A DNA stretch of 64,000 nt from an uncultured Alphaproteobacteria bacterium (GCA_902579395.1 CACHGK010000003.1:84911-148910), one strand, 5' to 3'; positions 1 through 9,786 are shown, counted from the first letter of the stretch. The notes: a model not told the origin generated them from the letters alone. Numbers and translations are program-made.

Positions 1-225
1 TGAGACTTTCATTCCTTCAGTAGGATGTCTAATGCAAGAAGCTGCCAATACCCTTTCACCTTCTATAGAAACCATGCATGCCCTACAATTTCCGTCAGCT
101 CTATAACCAATTTTATCTGAATAACAAAGATGAGGTAAAACAATTCCGTTTTTTTTGGCGACTTGCCAAATGGTTTCTCCTTTTTCAGCCTTAACTTTCT
201 TATTATTTAAAAAAAATTCTACCAT
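1..225 (-). CDS. fdsA: Formate dehydrogenase alpha subunit, N-terminal fragment (FdsA/NuoG-like)
   Basis: Only the first 75 residues are inside the window; the gene runs off the left edge. The fragment is a plant-type [2Fe-2S] ferredoxin domain. It starts MVEFFLNNKKV and has cysteines in the pattern LCYSDKIGYRADGNCRACMV, typical of the N-terminus of FdsA/FdhA, the molybdenum- or tungsten-containing subunit of soluble NAD-dependent formate dehydrogenase. The ATG at 225 lies 29 bases downstream of the fused fdsGB gene on the same strand, the usual fds order. NuoG and NAD-reducing hydrogenase subunits share this ferredoxin domain, so the call leans on the neighbour and on the GNCRACMV wording, which I associate with formate dehydrogenases. 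Confidence 0.8.
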   Translation of the reverse strand, partial: MVEFFLNNKKVKAEKGETIWQVAKKNGIVLPHLCYSDKIGYRADGNCRACMVSIEGERVLAASCIRHPTEGMKVS

Positions 226-254
226 TTGTTATTGTATATAATAATTTTTATCAA

Positions 255-1922
255 TTATATATGATCTTTAAAGAAATTTAAAGTACAAGTGATTGGATTT
301 CCAGCTGCTTGACCTAAACCACAAATAGAGGCATCTGACATCGTTTTAACTAGTTCTTTTAGTAATTCTTCATTCCATGTGTTTTTTTCCATCAGCTTTA
401 CTGCCTTTTCGGTTCCAACCCTGCAAGGAGTGCACTGACCACAACTTTCGTCATTAAAAAATTTAAGCAAATTAAGAGCAACTTTTTTTACACTATCTTT
501 ATCTGAGAAAACTACGATTGCTCCTGAACCAATGAAGCAACCATGTTTTTCAAGAGTTCCAAAATCTAGTGGTATATCAGCCATTGTGGCTGGTAATATA
601 CCTCCTGAAGCTCCTCCAGGAAGATAACCGAGAAATTTATGACCATCTTGCATCCCTCCACAATAATCATTCAACAACTCATTCATGGTTATACCTGCTG
701 GTGCTAACTTAACTCCTGGGTTTTTAATTCTACCAGAAACTGAATAGCTGTGGGGACCTTTATGTCCATCTTTCCCTTGGCTACTGAACCATTTGTGACC
801 ATTATTTAGAATATCTGGGACCCAAAAAACAGTTTCTATGTTGTGGTTCAGAGTTGGTTTTCCGAATAATCCAACTTTTGAAACGAATGGAGGTTTATGT
901 CTAGGCAGACCTCTTTTTCCCTCTATTGATTCAATCATTGCTGACTCTTCTCCACAGATGTAAGCTCCCGCACCTCGTCTAATGAAAATGTTTGTTTCAG
1001 AGTCAATTAAATTCTTATCTTTTAATTTTTCTAATTCCTCAATCATATTTAATCTAATGCCTGGATATTCGTCTCTCATGTAGATATAAATTTCTTTTGC
1101 ATCAACAGCCCATGCTGCGATTAGCATGCCTTCAAAAAACTTATGTATGTTTTGTTCTAGATATAATTTATCTTTAAAAGTACCGGGTTCACCTTCATCT
1201 CCATTAATTGTCATCAGTCTTGGTCCAGTTTCCATTCTTACAAATTTCCATTTTTGTCCAGATGGAAAGCCAGCTCCGCCCATACCTTTAAGTCCTGATT
1301 TGTTTAGTTCCTCAATAACGTTTTCTACAGGAAGCTTGTTTGAGTAACATTTTTTTAAAATTTCGTATCCTCCATCTTTAATGTAATCATCAATACTCTT
1401 ACCCTTGACTATAGTTGGGTGAAAATCTTTTTTTGAAATGACTTCCTTGATTTTTTCTAGGTTCGAATGTTCGACATGTTTGTGCCCGACTTCACAAGCC
1501 GGTGCCTTATCGCATAATCCCATACATGGTGCTCTCAGAACTCTAACTTTCTTTTTATCTAAATTTTCATTGAGGTCTTTCATTAATTGATCCGATCCAT
1601 AAAGTTCGCATGTTAGACTATCACAAACTCGGATTGTTATTTCTTGGATTGAAGGTTCATCATCTTCTAAAACGTCGAAATGAGCATAGAACGTGGCTAC
1701 CTCATAAGATTCAGCAAAAGGGATTTTAAGAAGTTCAGATAGTGCGGCTAAATGTCTTTTTCTAATTTCTCCAAATTTGTCTTGTATAAGATGGAAGTAT
1801 TCTATTAAAAGATCTCTTTTAAGTGGGAGATGTTTAATTAACAGTTTAATCTCCTCTAAAGCAGAATCTTCAGTTTTTCGTCCCTTTGGATAAAATTTTT
1901 TGTTTTTATTAATATCGAGCAT
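255..1922 (-). CDS. fdsB: Formate dehydrogenase NADH-binding subunit, FdsG-FdsB fusion
   Basis: 555 residues carrying two subunits in one chain. Residues about 20-155 form a NuoE/FdsG thioredoxin-like [2Fe-2S] domain with C100, C105, C133 and C137 (CDSLTC and APCMGLC). Residues about 170-555 are NuoF/FdsB: FMN/NADH-binding GMGGAGFPSG at 213-222, GAGAYICGEESA at 317-328, and a [4Fe-4S] site with C494, C497 and C500 (SCGQCTPCRVGT) plus C534. In formate dehydrogenase this part passes electrons from formate to NAD+. It follows gmhB after 31 bases and precedes fdsA, so one transcript is likely. NuoE and NuoF of complex I are normally separate and sit in the nuo operon, so formate dehydrogenase fits better than complex I. 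Confidence 0.85.
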   Translation of the reverse strand: MLDINKNKKFYPKGRKTEDSALEEIKLLIKHLPLKRDLLIEYFHLIQDKFGEIRKRHLAALSELLKIPFAESYEVATFYAHFDVLEDDEPSIQEITIRVCDSLTCELYGSDQLMKDLNENLDKKKVRVLRAPCMGLCDKAPACEVGHKHVEHSNLEKIKEVISKKDFHPTIVKGKSIDDYIKDGGYEILKKCYSNKLPVENVIEELNKSGLKGMGGAGFPSGQKWKFVRMETGPRLMTINGDEGEPGTFKDKLYLEQNIHKFFEGMLIAAWAVDAKEIYIYMRDEYPGIRLNMIEELEKLKDKNLIDSETNIFIRRGAGAYICGEESAMIESIEGKRGLPRHKPPFVSKVGLFGKPTLNHNIETVFWVPDILNNGHKWFSSQGKDGHKGPHSYSVSGRIKNPGVKLAPAGITMNELLNDYCGGMQDGHKFLGYLPGGASGGILPATMADIPLDFGTLEKHGCFIGSGAIVVFSDKDSVKKVALNLLKFFNDESCGQCTPCRVGTEKAVKLMEKNTWNEELLKELVKTMSDASICGLGQAAGNPITCTLNFFKDHI

Positions 1923-1953
1923 ATTGTTTTATTTAAACATTGAACATTTTCAT

Positions 1954-2472
1954 TTAATTGAAATGATCATTTATAATTTTTTTTACTTTATCTAATAAAT
2001 TACCTTTTTTAAATATAAATCCTTTAATTCCAGCATTTTTTGCCGACATTATATCACTTGGTTTATCTCCAACTAAAAAACAATGATTTAATTGTAAATT
2101 ATATTTTTTTACTGCATTATTTATCATGATTGGAGAGGGCTTCCTATCTGAATTTATACCAGAATTTGGTAAATCTGTTGAAAAGAAAAAATCATCTATA
2201 TAAGTATTGTAATTTTTTTTTAATTCCTCGTTCATCCAATTGTGTAGTTTGTTGACATCATTTTTTGAATAGAATTTTCTTTTTACTCCAGATTGATTTG
2301 TTACGACTATTACAAAATACCCCTTTTTTTTTAAATAATTTATTGCATTTTGGGCACCATTTATCCATTTAAAATCTTCTATTTTGTAGAGATATCCAAT
2401 ATCTTCATTAATTACACCGTCACGATCTAAAAAACACGCTTTGTTAATTTTTTTAAATTTTTCTTGATTCAT
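1954..2472 (-). CDS. gmhB: D-glycero-D-manno-heptose-1,7-bisphosphate 7-phosphatase
   Basis: 172-residue HAD-superfamily phosphatase. Motif I is FLDRDGVIN with the DxD at residues 16 and 18, motif II is VVTNQSG, followed by KPSP and the acidic GDKPSDI. The FLDRDGVINE...GYL opening and the length match GmhB, which removes the 7-phosphate in ADP-heptose synthesis for the LPS core; the related histidinol-phosphatase domain is the alternative. GmhB needs a cysteine-rich zinc loop in many species; no obvious four-cysteine cluster is visible here. It diverges from dksA with 46 bases between the start codons and lies upstream of fdsGB on the same strand. Confidence 0.8.
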   Translation of the reverse strand: MNQEKFKKINKACFLDRDGVINEDIGYLYKIEDFKWINGAQNAINYLKKKGYFVIVVTNQSGVKRKFYSKNDVNKLHNWMNEELKKNYNTYIDDFFFSTDLPNSGINSDRKPSPIMINNAVKKYNLQLNHCFLVGDKPSDIMSAKNAGIKGFIFKKGNLLDKVKKIINDHFN

Positions 2473-2518
2473 TTTTTTTCAAATATAATTATAGTGCATA
2501 AATTTAAATTGTAGCTAG

Positions 2519-2950
2519 ATGGTAAAGAAAAAAAATAGAATGAATGGATCATACAAACCAACTGAAAAAGAAGATTTCATGAATCCAAAGCAATTAGAAT
2601 ATTTCAAAAATCTTTTAAATGAATGGAAAACAGATCTCCTTGCAGGCTCATCAACAACCATAAATAATCTTAAAGAAGAATCATCAAACAAACCTGACAA
2701 TGCCGATAGAGCATCTATTGAATCCGAACGAAGTCTTGAATTAAGAACAAGAGACAGAGAAAGAAAACTTTTAAGCAAAATAAATAAAGCCTTAAAAAAA
2801 ATTGATGAGGGAACCTATGGTTACTGTGAAGATACTAATAAACCAATTTCAATTAAAAGATTGATAGCCAGACCTATTGCCACATTATCACTGGAAGCCC
2901 AGGAATCCCACGAGAAATCAGAAAGAATATATAAAGAGAAAGAATATTAA
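2519..2950 (+). CDS. dksA: RNA polymerase-binding transcription factor DksA, zinc-poor form
   Basis: 143 residues with the DksA coiled-coil (DNADRASIESERSLELRTRDRERKL split across the two helices) followed by GTYGYCEDTNKPIS, RLIARPIATLS and EAQESHE. DksA binds in the RNA polymerase secondary channel and works with ppGpp. The usual CxxC...CxxC zinc finger is reduced to a single cysteine (YGYCEDTN); the second pair is replaced by TLSLEAQ. This is the form known from many alphaproteobacteria. It stands alone, 62 bases ahead of recA, and diverges from gmhB. A relA/spoT gene for ppGpp metabolism begins at the far end of this window. Confidence 0.92.
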   Translation: MVKKKNRMNGSYKPTEKEDFMNPKQLEYFKNLLNEWKTDLLAGSSTTINNLKEESSNKPDNADRASIESERSLELRTRDRERKLLSKINKALKKIDEGTYGYCEDTNKPISIKRLIARPIATLSLEAQESHEKSERIYKEKEY

Positions 2951-2958
2951 TTTAATTG

Positions 2959-2986
2959 TTGTTTTCAATTATTTTCATGCTAAAAT
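2959..2986 (+). promoter_or_regulatory. Probable recA promoter
   Basis: A -35-like TTGTTT at 2959-2964 and a -10 TAAAAT at 2981-2986 are 16 bases apart, with TG one base before the -10 (extended -10). The predicted start is near 2993, immediately before the LexA box, so bound LexA would cover the start of transcription. Confidence 0.55.
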
Positions 2987-2993
2987 AATAAAA

Positions 2994-3008
2994 GAACATT
3001 AATAGAAC
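2994..3008 (+). promoter_or_regulatory. LexA (SOS) box of recA
   Basis: GAAC-ATTAATA-GAAC is a perfect copy of the alphaproteobacterial LexA operator GAAC-N7-GAAC. It ends four bases before the recA ATG, so the operator fills nearly all of the short leader and no Shine-Dalgarno sequence separates it from the start codon. Confidence 0.88.
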
Positions 3009-3012
3009 ATTT

Positions 3013-4053
3013 ATGGATAAGCTTAAAACTTTAGAATCAACAATAAGCCAAATTGAAAGAAACTTTGGGAAAGGTTCTGTAATGAAGCTTGGTGAGAGGG
3101 ATGTAGTAGAAATTGACGCAATTTCATCGGGATCTTTAAGCTTAGATATGGCACTTGGTATTGGTGGCCTTCCTAAAGGGAGAATTGTTGAGATTTATGG
3201 ACCTGAAAGCTCAGGTAAAACTACTTTAGCGCTTCATGTTATAGCGGAGGCACAAAAAATTGGGGGTACTTGTGCTTTTGTTGATGCCGAGCATGCATTA
3301 GATCCAGTTTATGCAAAAAAACTTGGAGTTAATACTGATGAAATGTTGATATCCCAACCTGATAATGGAGAACAAGCTCTCGAGATCGCAGATACACTTG
3401 TCAATTCCAATGCTATTGACGTTTTGGTAATTGATTCTGTAGCCGCTCTTGTCCCTAGAGCCGAGATAGAAGGGGATATGGGAGATTCTCATATGGGTCT
3501 TCACGCTAGATTAATGAGTCAAGCTCTTCGAAAACTGACAGGTTCTATTTCCAGGTCTCAGGCTTTAGTTATTTTTATCAATCAAATTAGACAAAAAATT
3601 GGTGTTATGTTTGGTAATCCTGAAACCACCACTGGAGGAAATGCATTAAAATTTTATGCTTCAATTAGAATGGATATAAGAAGAATTGGAGCTATAAAAG
3701 ATAGGGATGAAGTTATAGGTAACCAAACTAGGGTTAAAGTTGTCAAAAACAAATTAGCACCGCCTTTTAAAACAGTTGAATTTGATATAATGTATGGTGA
3801 AGGTATATCAAAAACAGGTGAGATTCTCGATTTAGCCACCAAAGAAGGTTTAGTTGAGAAAGCTGGGGCATGGTATTCATACAATGGTGATAGAATTGGA
3901 CAAGGGAGGGAAAACGCTAAAATCTTTTTGAAAGAGAATTCTAAGATTTCAGAAGAAATTGAACATGCTATTCGCTCAAAAAAAGCTAATCCTGATAATG
4001 AATCAGAAAATGTTGATTTGGATTCGTCAGATAAAGAAATCAAGGTTGATTAA
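3013..4053 (+). CDS. recA: Recombinase RecA
   Basis: 346 residues, normal for RecA. Walker A GPESSGKT is at 63-70, Walker [11 protein letters not shown] at about 137-146, and the DNA-binding L2 loop follows INQIRQKIG at 189-197. RecA forms filaments on single-stranded DNA, drives strand exchange and triggers LexA self-cleavage. The C-terminus is short and acidic ([12 protein letters not shown]). A LexA box overlaps the 5' leader, so the gene should be SOS-induced. alaS follows after 33 bases, the common alphaproteobacterial order. The start codon has no clear ribosome-binding site. Confidence 0.98.
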   Translation: MDKLKTLESTISQIERNFGKGSVMKLGERDVVEIDAISSGSLSLDMALGIGGLPKGRIVEIYGPESSGKTTLALHVIAEAQKIGGTCAFVDAEHALDPVYAKKLGVNTDEMLISQPDNGEQALEIADTLVNSNAIDVLVIDSVAALVPRAEIEGDMGDSHMGLHARLMSQALRKLTGSISRSQALVIFINQIRQKIGVMFGNPETTTGGNALKFYASIRMDIRRIGAIKDRDEVIGNQTRVKVVKNKLAPPFKTVEFDIMYGEGISKTGEILDLATKEGLVEKAGAWYSYNGDRIGQGRENAKIFLKENSKISEEIEHAIRSKKANPDNESENVDLDSSDKEIKVD

Positions 4054-4086
4054 TTACTGAATTTTTCATTATAATCATAATATTAT

Positions 4087-6720
4087 ATGAAAAAATTCGA
4101 CTCAAATTCAACTGATGTTAGAAATACCTTTCTAAAATTCTTTAAAAAAAATAATCATGTGGAAGTCAAGTCCTCACCACTAATTCCCGAAGATGATCCA
4201 ACCATTCTATTTACAAACTCAGGCATGGTCCAGTTTAAGAAATGGTTTACAGGAGAGGAGAAACCTTCTAATAAAAATATTGTAACAGTTCAAAAATGTC
4301 TAAGAGCTGGAGGAAAACATAATGATTTAGAAAATGTGGGATACACTCCTAGACACCACACTTTTTTCGAAATGTTAGGAAACTTTTCCTTTGGTGGTTA
4401 TTTTAAAGAGGAGGCAATAAACTTTGCTTGGGAATTATTAGTTAATGAATTTTTATTAGATAAGAAAAAGTTGATAATAACTGTTTACGAAGAGGACGAA
4501 AAATCATTCAATCTTTGGAAAAAAATTACAGGATTTTCAGATAATAGAATAATAAAAATTTCTACAACTGATAATTTTTGGTCAATGGGTGATACAGGTC
4601 CATGCGGACCATGTAGTGAAATTTTTTATGATAATGGAGATAAAATAAAGGGAGGTTTGCCTGGAACTAAAGATCAAGATGGTAACAGGTATGTAGAGAT
4701 TTGGAATTTAGTTTTTATGGAATTTGAAAAGAAAGGTAAAACTCTAGCTAAATTACCTGGAAAATTTGTAGATACTGGCATGGGACTAGAAAGGATTTCT
4801 GCTGTTTTGACAAATAAAATAAATAATTATGATACTGATTTATTTAAGTACTTATTTGAAAAGATAAGCTTGGAAAGTAAAAGTGAGGTGACCTCTGAAA
4901 ATTTAATTCATTTTAGAATTATATCAGATCACATGAAATCTATAGTTTTTATGATGTCAGAGGGAATATTGCCTTCCAATGAGGGGAGGGGATATGTTTT
5001 AAGAAGAATTATTAGAAGAGCATTACTGAATGTTAACAAAATTAAATCTGGAAAGATAATTTTATATAAACTTGTTGAAGGAGTTTTAGATCAATATAAA
5101 GATGTTTATTATGAATTGGATAAAGCAAATTCATTTATCACAAGGAACTTAAAAAATGAGGAAGAAAAATTTTCGGAAACCCTTTCAATAGGACTTGAAC
5201 TTCTCAATAAAGAAATAGAAAACTTAAAAAATAAAAGTTTTAAACCTGAAGTAGCATTTAAACTTTATGATACATATGGTTTCCCTGTAGATATGACCAA
5301 CTCAATCTTATCCGAAAAAAAAATTAAATTGGATATGGAAAAATATAGACTTTTAATTGAATCTAATAAGAAAACACAAAAAAAATCATGGATTAGTAAA
5401 ACAGGTATTTCCAATAAATTAATTGACAAAGCATTTCTTAAGGACCTGCAAAAAACCAGCTTTTGTGGATATGAAAATAATTCATGCGATTCAAAATTAT
5501 TAAATATAATTGAAAACGGAATTTTTGTAAAATCAATTGAATCTATTAATGATTCTATTCTTATTTTTGATAAAACTCCATTTTATGCAGAATCTGGGGG
5601 ACAAATTGGTGATTCGGGAAAAATATTAGATCTAAATGGAAATTTAGTAGGAGAGATATCTGATACCAAAAAAAATGCTAAAGGTGTTTTTTTTCATTTC
5701 TTAAGTAAAAGTTTTGGAAGAATAGAGACTAATAAAAAATATACCCTATTAATTGACAAATTAAAAAGAGATAAAATTACTAACAACCACTCTGCAACAC
5801 ATCTGCTTCATGAGTCATTAAGACGAGTGGTTGGGAAGCATGTAAGCCAGAAAGGATCGTTGGTTAGTGACAAAAAATTAAGATTTGATTACACATCAAA
5901 TGAAAAGTTGTCTAATGATCAAATGAGAAAAATTGAATCATTGGTTAATAATTCAATTAGATCAAATACAAAAATTAATATAGAAAACATGCCTGTAAGA
6001 GACGCAATTGAGAGTGGTGCAATTGCTCTTTTTGGCGAAAAGTACCCAGAAATAGCTAGAGTGGTAAAAATTGTTGAAAAAAAAGAATCAGACAATATTC
6101 TTTCGTCTATAGAACTTTGTGGAGGCACTCATGTTGAAAATACTGGACAAATTGGAGTTTTTAAACTTCTAAGTGATATCTCGGTTTCATCCGGAACAAG
6201 AAGGGTTGAGGCATTAACAGGAGAAAATGCTGAGAAATATTTTGAAGAAAAATCTGAAATTTTAGATGAAATTAAAAAAATATTAAATGCCTCAAACGAT
6301 AATGTGATTGAAAAAATTAAGATACTTAAAAAGGAGTCTATCATATCTAAAAAAAAGGAAGATACAGATAATGTTATTTTCAATAAATCAAATATTATTA
6401 AGCGATCAAAAATCGAGATATATTATGATAATTTATCATGTTCACCAAAAGATTTGAGAAATAACTCAGATATAATAAAAAAGAATTTTAATAATGGAAT
6501 TATAATTTTAACAACACTTCAAAATAACAAGGTTTCAGTTGTTGTTTCGGTTTCCAAAACTTTTGTTGATAAATTTGATTCAAATGAAATTATTAAAAAA
6601 ATAATATTATTCCTTGGAGGAAAGGGAGGAGGAGGGAGAAAAGACTTATCTCAAGGTGGTGCTCCTCTAAACAACAATTTCGAGAAAATTAAAGATTATA
6701 TTAGTGAAATAATTAATTAA
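4087..6720 (+). CDS. alaS: Alanine--tRNA ligase
   Basis: 877 residues, matching full-length AlaS. It has the class II catalytic domain (FTNSGMVQFKKWFTG, RHHTFFEMLGNFSFG, GDTGPCGPCSEI), the editing-domain zinc ligands HSATH at about 568-572 and CGGTH at 678-682, and a C-Ala/DHHA1 tail with the glycine-rich GGKGGGGRKDLSQGG. It charges tRNA-Ala and hydrolyses mischarged Ser/Gly. Its 3' end overlaps the converging icd gene by eight bases, so the two stop codons share an ATTAATTA stretch. Confidence 0.98.
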   Translation: MKKFDSNSTDVRNTFLKFFKKNNHVEVKSSPLIPEDDPTILFTNSGMVQFKKWFTGEEKPSNKNIVTVQKCLRAGGKHNDLENVGYTPRHHTFFEMLGNFSFGGYFKEEAINFAWELLVNEFLLDKKKLIITVYEEDEKSFNLWKKITGFSDNRIIKISTTDNFWSMGDTGPCGPCSEIFYDNGDKIKGGLPGTKDQDGNRYVEIWNLVFMEFEKKGKTLAKLPGKFVDTGMGLERISAVLTNKINNYDTDLFKYLFEKISLESKSEVTSENLIHFRIISDHMKSIVFMMSEGILPSNEGRGYVLRRIIRRALLNVNKIKSGKIILYKLVEGVLDQYKDVYYELDKANSFITRNLKNEEEKFSETLSIGLELLNKEIENLKNKSFKPEVAFKLYDTYGFPVDMTNSILSEKKIKLDMEKYRLLIESNKKTQKKSWISKTGISNKLIDKAFLKDLQKTSFCGYENNSCDSKLLNIIENGIFVKSIESINDSILIFDKTPFYAESGGQIGDSGKILDLNGNLVGEISDTKKNAKGVFFHFLSKSFGRIETNKKYTLLIDKLKRDKITNNHSATHLLHESLRRVVGKHVSQKGSLVSDKKLRFDYTSNEKLSNDQMRKIESLVNNSIRSNTKINIENMPVRDAIESGAIALFGEKYPEIARVVKIVEKKESDNILSSIELCGGTHVENTGQIGVFKLLSDISVSSGTRRVEALTGENAEKYFEEKSEILDEIKKILNASNDNVIEKIKILKKESIISKKKEDTDNVIFNKSNIIKRSKIEIYYDNLSCSPKDLRNNSDIIKKNFNNGIIILTTLQNNKVSVVVSVSKTFVDKFDSNEIIKKIILFLGGKGGGGRKDLSQGGAPLNNNFEKIKDYISEIIN

Positions 6721-7915
6721 TTATCTTTGATTTTATAATCTTAAATAGTTCATTTGTGGTTACCCAACTTTGGTCAGGTCCACACATTAAAGCTAAATCT
6801 TTAGTCATTTGACCAGAATTAAGAATACTAATACAGATTTTTTCAATTTTTTCTGAAAATTCACTTAATTTTCTATTAGAATCCAAAAAAGCTCTGTGTG
6901 ACAAGGCACGAGTCCAAGCAAAAATTGAAGCTATAGGATTTGTTGAGGTTTCAATTTTTTTTTGATGTTGCCGAAAATGACTTGTAATAGTGCCGTGTGC
7001 AGCTTCGGTTTTGAGAATTTTTCCATCAGGACTTTGAAGTACAGATGACATTAAGCCAAGTGAACCAAAACCCTGTGCTACCAAATCTGACATCACATCT
7101 CCATCATAATTTTTACAGGCCCACACAAAGCCTCCACTCCATTTCATCATACATGCAACCATATCATCAATTAATCTATGTTGATAATTTAGTTTTTGTT
7201 TTTCAAATTGATTTTTAAAATTTTTATTAAATTCATCATCGAATATATTTTTAAATGCCTCGTCGTATTTCTGAAGAATAGTATTCTTAGTGGATAAATA
7301 AAGAGGAAAATTTCTTTTCAATGCAAAATTAAAACACGAAATTGCGAAATCTCTTATTGAATCAAATTCATTAAAATATGCTAATCCAACTCCGTCAGAT
7401 TCGAATTTGTGTATCTCTATTTCATCATGTCTTCCCTTATCATTTTCGGAATATAAAACTAGCCTACTTTTTTTTTTAGTAAAAATTTCTTTTGATTTGT
7501 ATATATCACCGAATGCATGCCTAGCTATAACAACTGGTGCATTCCAATGATTTACAATTTTTGGTATTCTCTTAATTATTATTGGTTCACGAAATATTGT
7601 TCCCTTTAGTATATTCCTTATTGTTCCGTTAGGAGATGGGTATTTCTTTTTCAAACTATACTCTTTTACTCTTTTATCATCTGGTGTAATGGTGGCGCAT
7701 TTAACTCCAACAAAATTTTTTTTTATAGACTCTCCAGCTTCTTTTGTGACCATATCATTAGTTTTATCCCTATTAATAATTGAAAGATCATATTCAATAA
7801 GTTTTAGATCAAGATAGGGGAGAATTAAATCTTCTTTTATTTTGTCCCAAAGAACTCTCGCCATCTCATCACCGTTAATATCAACAATTGGTTTTTGAAT
7901 AAAAATTTTTGGCAT
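6713..7915 (-). CDS. icd: NADP-dependent isocitrate dehydrogenase
   Basis: 400 residues of the homodimeric, eukaryote-like IDH class. Seen: DINGDEMARVLW near the N-terminus, substrate-binding SPNGTIRNIL, an IIVKR-type stretch (PIIIKRIPKIVNHW), the Mg-binding IDDMVACMMKWSGGFVWACKNYDGDV region, and TEAAHGTITSHFRQHQ for NADP. It converts isocitrate to 2-oxoglutarate in the TCA cycle. It converges on alaS with an eight-base overlap; recA-alaS-icd is a familiar alphaproteobacterial neighbourhood. Confidence 0.96.
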   Translation of the reverse strand: MPKIFIQKPIVDINGDEMARVLWDKIKEDLILPYLDLKLIEYDLSIINRDKTNDMVTKEAGESIKKNFVGVKCATITPDDKRVKEYSLKKKYPSPNGTIRNILKGTIFREPIIIKRIPKIVNHWNAPVVIARHAFGDIYKSKEIFTKKKSRLVLYSENDKGRHDEIEIHKFESDGVGLAYFNEFDSIRDFAISCFNFALKRNFPLYLSTKNTILQKYDEAFKNIFDDEFNKNFKNQFEKQKLNYQHRLIDDMVACMMKWSGGFVWACKNYDGDVMSDLVAQGFGSLGLMSSVLQSPDGKILKTEAAHGTITSHFRQHQKKIETSTNPIASIFAWTRALSHRAFLDSNRKLSEFSEKIEKICISILNSGQMTKDLALMCGPDQSWVTTNELFKIIKSKIIN

Positions 7916-8073
7916 TTAAAATATAATTTTTTTTAATCTTACATATTACGATCTTAAAACACAGTTAAAAACAAGTTAATAATGAGATTTTCAGAACTAA
8001 AATATTAAAAAAAATAATAATTAACATTGGAAAGTAGAAAATTGGATATATTATTAAATTAAAAACTTTAGAT

Positions 8074-9054
8074 ATGAAAAAAGAATTAATAACATTAACA
8101 TTTTTATCTTCGATCTTTATTTTAGTCTATTTCTTATTTCCTAATTTACAAGAAAACATAAAAAAAGATGATGTTAAAAAATTAACTGAAAAAAGTGAAA
8201 TTTATGGATCACACCAAAAAGAAAAATTATCTGAAGACAAAGTAATTAACTTGACATTTGACATTGTAAGAATATCTAAACATGGCGATGCAGTCTTAGC
8301 AGGAAAGTCAGAGCCTAATATTTATATTCAGTTGTTAGATAATGATAATGAAATTGCTAATTTTTTTTCTGATGGGAATGGTGAATGGATATGGGTAAGT
8401 GATTTGCCTTTAACAAGAGGAATTAAAAAGTTTAAATTAAAGCATGTAAAAGAAGACGGAAAATCATTTGAGTCTGATCAAACCATCGTAATTCTTAATG
8501 ACAAAAAAACAGAATCAAAACCAGTTGTAGCAAAATTTCTGGATAGCAGTGTTAAAACTATTGATATGTTAAATCTTGATTCTATCGGAAATGGATTGTC
8601 GCTAGATTTAGTTAATTATGACCCCTTAGGTTCTTTATCAATTAAAGGAAGAACATTACCAAATCAAGTGGTGAGTTTTCTGGATTCTTTGAAAATAGTT
8701 GGGAAAAGTATTTCTGACGAAAATGGAAAATGGAAACTTACTATAAAAAATCTAGATTTATTGAATATCAAAACTATTGAGACTGTTATAAAAGGTCAAA
8801 AAATTTCAATTCCGTTCAGTAAGATAAATTTTGATGAATATGATAAAATTAAAAAACTAAAATTTGAGAACAAAAAAATAATTGTTAAGCCTGGGAATAG
8901 TCTTTGGAGAATAGCAAGAAAAAATCTCGGTGGAGGTATTTTTTATTCGGAAATTTATAGAAGTAATTTAAAGAGCATAAAAAATCCAGATCTTATATAT
9001 CCTGGACAAGTTTTTAATATGCCAAGTATCAAAAGTAAAATATTATATGAATAA
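8074..9054 (+). CDS. LysM-domain envelope protein with N-terminal anchor
   Basis: 326 residues. A hydrophobic segment (about 6-23) after a short basic start looks like a signal anchor. The middle holds two extracellular beta-type stretches (about 60-130 and 175-235), each ending in a DGNGEWIW or DENGKWKL turn, as in Ig-like modules. Residues about 273-322 are a LysM domain (VKPGNSLWRIARKNLG ... NPDLIYPGQVFNMP), which binds peptidoglycan. Proteins of this layout are common in alphaproteobacteria, but their exact role is unsettled. The stop overlaps the psd start by eight bases, suggesting translational coupling with the phospholipid genes. Confidence 0.8.
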   Translation: MKKELITLTFLSSIFILVYFLFPNLQENIKKDDVKKLTEKSEIYGSHQKEKLSEDKVINLTFDIVRISKHGDAVLAGKSEPNIYIQLLDNDNEIANFFSDGNGEWIWVSDLPLTRGIKKFKLKHVKEDGKSFESDQTIVILNDKKTESKPVVAKFLDSSVKTIDMLNLDSIGNGLSLDLVNYDPLGSLSIKGRTLPNQVVSFLDSLKIVGKSISDENGKWKLTIKNLDLLNIKTIETVIKGQKISIPFSKINFDEYDKIKKLKFENKKIIVKPGNSLWRIARKNLGGGIFYSEIYRSNLKSIKNPDLIYPGQVFNMPSIKSKILYE

Positions 9055-9781
9055 AAATAAAGATTTTTTTGATAGGTTAGGTGATTTACTTAAAGATGCT
9101 GAATCTATAAAAGATTATGTACCTAAGATAAATAAATCCGGTTATCCATTTATTCTTTTATTTTTTATTATAACTTTAGTTTTATCGTTCTTTTCTGATT
9201 TTTTAGGTTGGTTTGGTTTTATACTTTCTCTTTGGTGTATATATTTTTTTAGAGATCCTGAAAGAGTTGTACCAAATATGGAAAATATTTTAGTGTCGCC
9301 TGCTGATGGAAAGATTCTTTCAATTAGCGAAGAAATGTGTCCTGAGAATCTTACTTCAGAAAAAAGTGAAAAGATGAAAAAAATTTCTATTTTTATGAAT
9401 GTTTTTAATGTTCATGTTAATAGAGTACCCTTTTCAGGGAGAGTAGCCTGGTTAAAATATGTACCAGGAGCTTTTCTTAATGCATCACTTGACAAATCAA
9501 GCAAGGATAATGAAAGAATGATATCTAAAATTGAAATAAAGAATAATAAATTTATTTATGTGGTCCAAATTGCAGGTCTTATAGCCAGAAGAATAAAATG
9601 TGACTTAGAAGAAAATCAGAATGTTAAAATTGGAGACAGATTTGGTATTATTAGGTTTGGAAGTAGAGTTGATGTTTATCTGACGAATGATTTTTCCATT
9701 CAAACATTAAAGGGTCAAACTGCAATAGCAGGGGAAACTATCCTCGCTAAAATAGACAGTCCAATTAAGAGTAAAAAATAA
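9047..9781 (+). CDS. psd: Phosphatidylserine decarboxylase proenzyme (short type)
   Basis: 244 residues of the shorter archaetidylserine-type Psd group. Membrane segments lie at about 33-68, then VSPADGKI (84-90), MNVFNVHVNRVP (117-128) and, near the C-terminus, the self-cleavage site FGSRVDVY with the G205-S206 bond giving the pyruvoyl alpha chain. It makes phosphatidylethanolamine from phosphatidylserine on the inner membrane. pssA, which makes the substrate, begins five bases downstream, so the two steps are in one operon. Confidence 0.93.
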   Translation: MNKNKDFFDRLGDLLKDAESIKDYVPKINKSGYPFILLFFIITLVLSFFSDFLGWFGFILSLWCIYFFRDPERVVPNMENILVSPADGKILSISEEMCPENLTSEKSEKMKKISIFMNVFNVHVNRVPFSGRVAWLKYVPGAFLNASLDKSSKDNERMISKIEIKNNKFIYVVQIAGLIARRIKCDLEENQNVKIGDRFGIIRFGSRVDVYLTNDFSIQTLKGQTAIAGETILAKIDSPIKSKK

Positions 9782-9786
9782 GTAAA

